Origin: Deltaproteobacteria bacterium
GTDB taxonomy: Bacteria; Myxococcota_A; UBA9160; UBA6930
Direction: 5' to 3'
Length of the DNA: 47,188 nt
Assembly: GCA_029261795.1 (NCBI GenBank)
Contig: JAJDAP010000044.1
Span: 1 to 47,188, forward strand
This document shows positions 43,367 to 47,188 of this stretch, piece by piece (the first letter of the stretch is position 1; the number at the start of each line of letters is the position of its first letter). A program made the position numbers and the translations under genes. The notes beneath the pieces were generated by a model. It was not told where the DNA came from. It saw only the letters and a program-made list of their open reading frames with translations, and did not search any database.

Positions 43367-45043
43367 ATGATCGAACGAACTTCTCTTGCCAAATCCCTTC
43401 CCTCTTGGCTGGCTGCCGCTGTCTTGTTCGTCGGTTGCGCGATCGCGACCGTGGACGATTCAGGCGACACCACGAGGGCGGCGACAACGGCGCCCCGCCT
43501 GCTCGAGGAGCTCGGAGACCACAGTTTTCCGGTGACCACGACGAGCGAGCAGGCACAACGCTACTTCGATCAGGGGCTCGCCCTGACCTACGGCTTCAAC
43601 CACGCCGCCGGGATCAACGCCTTCGAGGAAGCGGCCAGGCTCGATCCGGGTTGCGCCAGCTGCTTCTGGGGGAAGGCGCTCGCGCTCGGGCCTAACATCA
43701 ATGCGCCGATGGGGCCGGACGCCGGAAGGGCCGCCCATGCGGCCGCGCAACAGGCTTATGCCCTTCGCGAGGGTGCCACCGCCAAGGAACGCGCCCTGAT
43801 CGAAGCGTTGGTCACGCGCTATGCGGAGGAGCCGCCGGAAGATCGCGCAGCGCTCGATCTCGCCTACGCGAATGCCATGCGCGCCGCTCGTGCCGCGTTC
43901 CCTGAAGACACCGACATCGCCACGCTCACCGCCGAGGCGTTGATGGATCTCTACCCCTGGGCGTACTGGACCGCGGATGGGGAGCCGCGTGAACATACGC
44001 TCGAACTGGTGGCGCTGATCGAGTGGGTGCTCGAGAAGGAACCGAACCATCTAGGTGCGAACCATTACTACATCCACGCGGTGGAGGAACACCACCCGGA
44101 GCGGGCCGAGATCGCGGCGGACCGTCTGGTCGACCTCGCCCCGGACGCAGGGCACCTCGTCCATATGCCGTCGCATATCTACTGGCGGGTCGGTCGCTAC
44201 AGCGATGCGGCAGGCGTGAACCAACGCGCGGCGGAGGCCGACGAGATATACTTCGCCTGGTGTCGTCCGGGGGCGTTGTACCGTGCCCTCTACTATCCGC
44301 ATAACGTCCATTTCCTCTGGGCGGCGGCGAGTGCGGAAGGCCGCAGCGAGCTGGCGTTGATCGCCGGTCGCAAGCTCGCCCAACAGGTCGAGCCGCTGCA
44401 CGCGGAGTTCCCGTTCGTGGAGGAGTTCCTGACGGTCCCCCAGCTCACCCTGGTGCGCTTCGGACGTTGGGACGCGGTGCTCGGTGAGCCGAAGCCTGCC
44501 GCGGGACGCACATTCCAGATCGGCATCTGGCACTACAGCCGCGGCGTGGCCCTCGCGAAGACCGGCAAACTCGCCGAAGCCCAGGCAGAACTCGAGACCG
44601 TCCGGGCGCTGGCCGCACTTTCGGAGGCGGAAGCCATGAGGGTGGCCGGTGGCATCGCGAGTGCGGCGCAGTTGTTGTCATTGGGGATGGATCACCTCGC
44701 CGGTGAGATCGCGCGCGCGGCTGGCGACGATGCGGCGGCAGTGGCCGCGCTCCAGAGTGCCGTCGTCAAGCAGGACGCCCTCGCCTACATGGAACCGCCG
44801 CCCTGGTACTTCCCGGTGCGCCAGGCGCTCGGCGCGGAACTGCTGGAACAGGGGCGCGCGGTCGAGGCCGAGGCCGTCTACCGCAAGGATCTCGAGCAGT
44901 ATCCGAAGAATGGCTGGTCGTTCTTCGGGCTCGCCCAGGCACTCGCGGCACAAGAGCGTGAAGGCGAAGCGACGATGGCCCGCGCCTATCATGCCCAGGC
45001 ATTCGGCGATGCGGATGTCGAGCTACGCGCCTCGGCCTTCTGA
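43367..45043 (+). CDS. Exported tetratricopeptide-repeat protein
   Basis: A 558-residue protein. Residues 10-27 form a signal sequence ending in VLFVGC, so it may be a lipoprotein, though the lipobox is imperfect. The rest is alpha-helical TPR: QRYFDQGLALTYGFNHAAGINAFEEAARLDPGCASCFWGKALALG, then further units around 240-300 and 400-540. A His-rich stretch (NHYYIHAVEEHHPERAEI, MPSHIYWRVGRY) near 230-275 could bind metal and is typical of a conserved family of TPR exports. Its function is not known. AAGGAAG is seven bases before the ATG. The gene could be co-transcribed with the hotdog protein gene. Confidence 0.8.
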   Translation: MIERTSLAKSLPSWLAAAVLFVGCAIATVDDSGDTTRAATTAPRLLEELGDHSFPVTTTSEQAQRYFDQGLALTYGFNHAAGINAFEEAARLDPGCASCFWGKALALGPNINAPMGPDAGRAAHAAAQQAYALREGATAKERALIEALVTRYAEEPPEDRAALDLAYANAMRAARAAFPEDTDIATLTAEALMDLYPWAYWTADGEPREHTLELVALIEWVLEKEPNHLGANHYYIHAVEEHHPERAEIAADRLVDLAPDAGHLVHMPSHIYWRVGRYSDAAGVNQRAAEADEIYFAWCRPGALYRALYYPHNVHFLWAAASAEGRSELALIAGRKLAQQVEPLHAEFPFVEEFLTVPQLTLVRFGRWDAVLGEPKPAAGRTFQIGIWHYSRGVALAKTGKLAEAQAELETVRALAALSEAEAMRVAGGIASAAQLLSLGMDHLAGEIARAAGDDAAAVAALQSAVVKQDALAYMEPPPWYFPVRQALGAELLEQGRAVEAEAVYRKDLEQYPKNGWSFFGLAQALAAQEREGEATMARAYHAQAFGDADVELRASAF

Positions 45044-45097
45044 TCGAACAGGGACCAGGGGTGTTTGCAGCAGACGCGCCTGGTCCCTGGCTCGGGT

Positions 45098-46234
45098 CTA
45101 GTCGCTGGCCGGGTCCGACTCGGGTTCGTCCAGCTCGAGCCAGCGGCCGAAGCTCCAGACGGCATTGGTCACGGCGTCACGCACCGTCTCCGCAGCGCCG
45201 CCGGCAGCTTGCGCGGCATTCGCGACCGGGTTCTCCGCGGCGGCGTGGCGCGGCGGCTCGGGCTCGCCGGTGATGCGGACCGGGAAGCCGCGTCGTGCCT
45301 CGAGTACGGCCGTGACCCGCCCCCAATCGACCTTGGCAGGCGGCTCGGCCTGGGCGGCGAGCTTCACGATCCGCTCGACCACGTCGCCATCGCCAACGAC
45401 CTTGAATTCACCGGTCTCTTCGACCTGCGTGGCCTGGTCTAGGGTCCAATGTGCCTCGAGCACCAGATCGTCGCCGTACCAGCCGACTTTCACGGGGTTG
45501 TCGATGACACGCACCGGTGTACCCATGGGGACCGTCTCGAAGAGAGAGGAGATGTCCTCGGGGTAGAGCCGGATGCAGCCACGCGAAACCCGCCGGCCCA
45601 CACCATCCGGCTCGTTGGTGCCGTGAATCAGGTAGCTGGGCCAACCCAGGTAGAGCGCATGATCGCCGAGCGGATTCTCCGGCCCGGCCTTCACCACCAC
45701 GGGTAGGGTCGGATCGTCCCGCCGCGCCGAAGTGCCCGGCGTCCAGGTCGGATGTTCCTTGCGGCGCACGATCTTGGTGATACCGAGTGGGGTCGAATAA
45801 CCTTCGCGACCCGCACCGATCGGATGGGTGATGACACCTTGTTCGCCGCGGAACCAGTAGAGCCGTTGCTCGGCGACGTTGATGACGATGCCCTTGCGCG
45901 GAACCTCGGGAAGCAGGTGGTCCGTCGGCAGGAGGATCTCGTGGCCGGTTCCCGGTAGCCAGGGGTCGACGCCAGGGTTGGCGGCGAGCAGTTCCAGGTA
46001 CCCGATATCGTGGCGGCGAGCGATGTCCGGGAACGTGTCTTCCTTCGATGCCCGCACGACCCTGCGCTTGCCGATGATGTCGCTGCGCTCCGGCGGCGTT
46101 TCCTCGACGATCTGGACAGGGCCGGGGGACGGCGTCGCGCAACCCCAGGCGCCCGACAAAGCGATCAGGCAGACGGCGAGCAGGCTGCCGCGATCTCGCT
46201 TGCTAGGGGAGGATGTGGATCGGGGTATCGTCAT
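45098..46234 (-). CDS. L,D-transpeptidase (YkuD) with LysM-like domain
   Basis: A periplasmic peptidoglycan enzyme of 378 residues from ATG 46234. After a signal sequence with possible lipidation at GAWGC, residues 50-105 resemble a LysM peptidoglycan-binding domain (ASKEDTFPDIARRHD, LLAANPGVDPWLPG). The YkuD domain contains HGTNEPDGVGRRVSRGCIRLYPED, with the catalytic cysteine in SRGCIR. A C-terminal extension of about 100 residues is Ala-rich. The domain order matches E. coli ErfK/YbiS-type enzymes that attach Braun lipoprotein to peptidoglycan. It starts 32 bases inside the second transpeptidase gene and is the last gene of the lpp-ldt-ldt unit. Confidence 0.88.
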   Translation of the reverse strand: MTIPRSTSSPSKRDRGSLLAVCLIALSGAWGCATPSPGPVQIVEETPPERSDIIGKRRVVRASKEDTFPDIARRHDIGYLELLAANPGVDPWLPGTGHEILLPTDHLLPEVPRKGIVINVAEQRLYWFRGEQGVITHPIGAGREGYSTPLGITKIVRRKEHPTWTPGTSARRDDPTLPVVVKAGPENPLGDHALYLGWPSYLIHGTNEPDGVGRRVSRGCIRLYPEDISSLFETVPMGTPVRVIDNPVKVGWYGDDLVLEAHWTLDQATQVEETGEFKVVGDGDVVERIVKLAAQAEPPAKVDWGRVTAVLEARRGFPVRITGEPEPPRHAAAENPVANAAQAAGGAAETVRDAVTNAVWSFGRWLELDEPESDPASD

Positions 46235-46814
46235 CGACCAGGCTCCAGATCTCGTCCATTTGTTCGTTGGTGACCGCGATGCAGCCATCGGTCCAATCTA
46301 CCGTGGTGTGGTCTTCGCCAATGTCACCGAGTCCGTTCGGTAGACCATGGATCATGATCATGCCGCCCGGCGAACGGCCGCGGCTGCGCGCTCGGGCGCG
46401 GTCCTCGGTGTCGGGGTAGGAGACGTGAATGGATCGATGGTAGTCGCTGGTTTCGTTTCGATAGTCGAGAAGATAGGCGCCTTCGGGTGTTCGGCCGTCC
46501 CCCTGCACGCGTTTCGGGCCGTCCGGTTCGAAACCGAGTGCGACTTCGTAGCTGCTGACCAGAAGCGGTCCGTCATACAGGAACAGACGTCGCATGGATT
46601 TCACGATCACCACCCGGTCGACCTTGCGCTCTGCGAGAGGGGCCGCGACCGGCGCGAGCCGCGGAGCCGCACCGACCCTGAGGATCGGCGCTGCGGAGCG
46701 GCCCTCCGGCGCCATATGTGCGGGCACCTCGGCCGTGGTGCCGGCGAATGCCGGCGACCACGGGCCGAGAGCGCCGGACAAGGCGAGACAAGCGAGAATC
46801 CGAAAGCGCGTCAT
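46203..46814 (-). CDS. Short L,D-transpeptidase (YkuD)
   Basis: A 203-residue secreted YkuD protein. A signal peptide covers about 1-24 (ending AFAG). The catalytic domain begins near VVIVKSMRRLFLYDG and contains IHGLPNGLGDIGEDH and the cysteine motif WTDGCIAVTN. It lacks a LysM domain and is shorter than the following enzyme, similar to E. coli DpaA (YafK)-type proteins, one of which cleaves rather than makes the Lpp-peptidoglycan bond. Whether this copy attaches or detaches is therefore open. It lies 36 bases after the lipoprotein gene. Confidence 0.87.
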   Translation of the reverse strand: MTRFRILACLALSGALGPWSPAFAGTTAEVPAHMAPEGRSAAPILRVGAAPRLAPVAAPLAERKVDRVVIVKSMRRLFLYDGPLLVSSYEVALGFEPDGPKRVQGDGRTPEGAYLLDYRNETSDYHRSIHVSYPDTEDRARARSRGRSPGGMIMIHGLPNGLGDIGEDHTTVDWTDGCIAVTNEQMDEIWSLVDDDTPIHILP

Positions 46815-46850
46815 GCGCGACGAATCGGTTCTCCGGCGCCTCGACTCGAA

Positions 46851-47162
46851 CTATTTGCGCAGTGTGCGCTGATAGAGCCGCTCGGTCTTCTCGGCTGATT
46901 CGGCCGCCTGGGCGGCTGCCGCCTCCGCCGCTTCCTGGGCGGTGACGGCGCGGGCCTCGGCCGCCGCGGCCTGCCGAGCCGCTGCCTCGGCCTTGGCGAG
47001 CGCGCTGCTCGCGTCACTGGTCGCCTGCGCGGCATCCGCGCGGGCCTGGGCCGCCTCTTCCTGAACTGCGGTCATGTCGCTGGACGTTGCGCAGCCGGTA
47101 CCGATCGCGAGCGCTACGGCCGCAACCGAAATCGCCGCTTTGCGTTGCCACTGGAAACTCAT
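46851..47162 (-). CDS. Lpp/OprI-like alanine-zipper lipoprotein with C-terminal lysine
   Basis: A Braun-type outer-membrane lipoprotein of 103 residues. The signal peptide MSFQWQRKAAISVAAVALAI leads to G-T-G-C24, the lipidated cysteine. The mature 80 residues are an almost uninterrupted Ala-rich helix with heptad spacing (AARQAAAAEARAVTAQEAAE), like Lpp and Pseudomonas OprI but longer. The chain ends R-T-L-R-K: a C-terminal lysine, the residue that L,D-transpeptidases join to meso-DAP in E. coli Lpp. Two adjacent ATGs (47165 and 47162) follow GGGGAG; I chose the second on spacing. Two L,D-transpeptidase genes follow on the same strand, strongly supporting covalent anchoring. Confidence 0.8.
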   Translation of the reverse strand: MSFQWQRKAAISVAAVALAIGTGCATSSDMTAVQEEAAQARADAAQATSDASSALAKAEAAARQAAAAEARAVTAQEAAEAAAAQAAESAEKTERLYQRTLRK

Positions 47163-47188
47163 CATCGCTCCCCAATATTCCGCCATCG

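Noticed and set aside
1..47188. CRISPR arrays, insertion sequences, prophage or toxin-antitoxin pairs.
   Set aside because: No regularly spaced repeats, transposase, integrase, phage structural gene or paired small toxin/antitoxin ORFs were recognised; small genes found are single and embedded in housekeeping units.

Overview
The window is a strongly GC-rich, densely packed stretch of bacterial chromosome with almost no mobile DNA. I see no rRNA, tRNA, CRISPR array, insertion sequence or prophage. Two L,D-transpeptidases beside a Braun-type lipoprotein, a bifunctional penicillin-binding protein and several lipoprotein-like exports point to a diderm (Gram-negative) cell. SelA, the deltaproteobacterial-style run HNH / ParA-like ATPase / J-like-HTH protein, a stand-alone AICAR formyltransferase and a large DUF3604 protein suggest a lineage among the former Deltaproteobacteria (Myxococcota/Desulfobacterota-like). 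That placement is inference from gene content; no marker was phylogenetically tested.

Layout. 1-2523 (+): an AT-rich edge with a C11 run, then grxC, trxB and a PAS/HisKA/receiver protein that has no kinase ATPase domain. 2543-12469 (-): one long transcription unit read right to left, rng-rplU-rpmA-obg-proB-proA-[nadD-rsfS fusion]-gpmI-comF-60-aa ORF, with stop/start overlaps at most junctions. 12470-12920: a divergent intergenic region with two adjacent perfect dyads and hairpins. 12921-18524 (+): a 30-codon leader-like ORF overlapping selA, then selA, HNH nuclease, ParA-like ATPase, degenerate J-domain/RodZ-like HTH protein, an 89-aa unknown, rluD and pgeF. 18639-21556 (+): a Trp-rich membrane-anchored unknown and a class A PBP. 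21579-24538 (-): DUF3604 protein and a PAP2-superfamily membrane enzyme.

24877-32422 (+): prfA-prmC-hisD-hisB-hisH-lipoprotein-hisA-hisF-190-aa unknown. HisF carries an unusual insert and a lipoprotein gene sits inside the his cluster. 32441-32878 (-): a PNPOx-like flavoprotein. 33266-37163 (+): the macromolecular synthesis operon rpsU-dnaG-rpoD, with rpoD starting at TTG behind a C8 run. 37241-38758 (+): PhoD-like phosphatase. 38759-42425 (-): SGNH hydrolase, stand-alone AICAR formyltransferase and an FAD/NAD(P) oxidoreductase. 42586-45043 (+): double-hotdog-like protein and a TPR protein. 45098-47162 (-): an Lpp-like lipoprotein with a C-terminal lysine followed by two L,D-transpeptidases, which reads as a self-contained envelope-tethering cassette.

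Most genes are housekeeping: thiol redox, proline, histidine, NAD and purine synthesis, ribosome assembly and silencing, translation termination, replication and transcription initiation. The novelty lies in fusions, inserts, small ORFs and regulatory DNA rather than in a large accessory system. The best leads are the selA leader ORF with its dyads, the Lpp-Ldt cassette, the NadD-RsfS fusion with an internal ribosome binding site, the HisF insert that resembles an intergenic element, and the near-restriction of TTA leucine codons to Leu-Gly positions.
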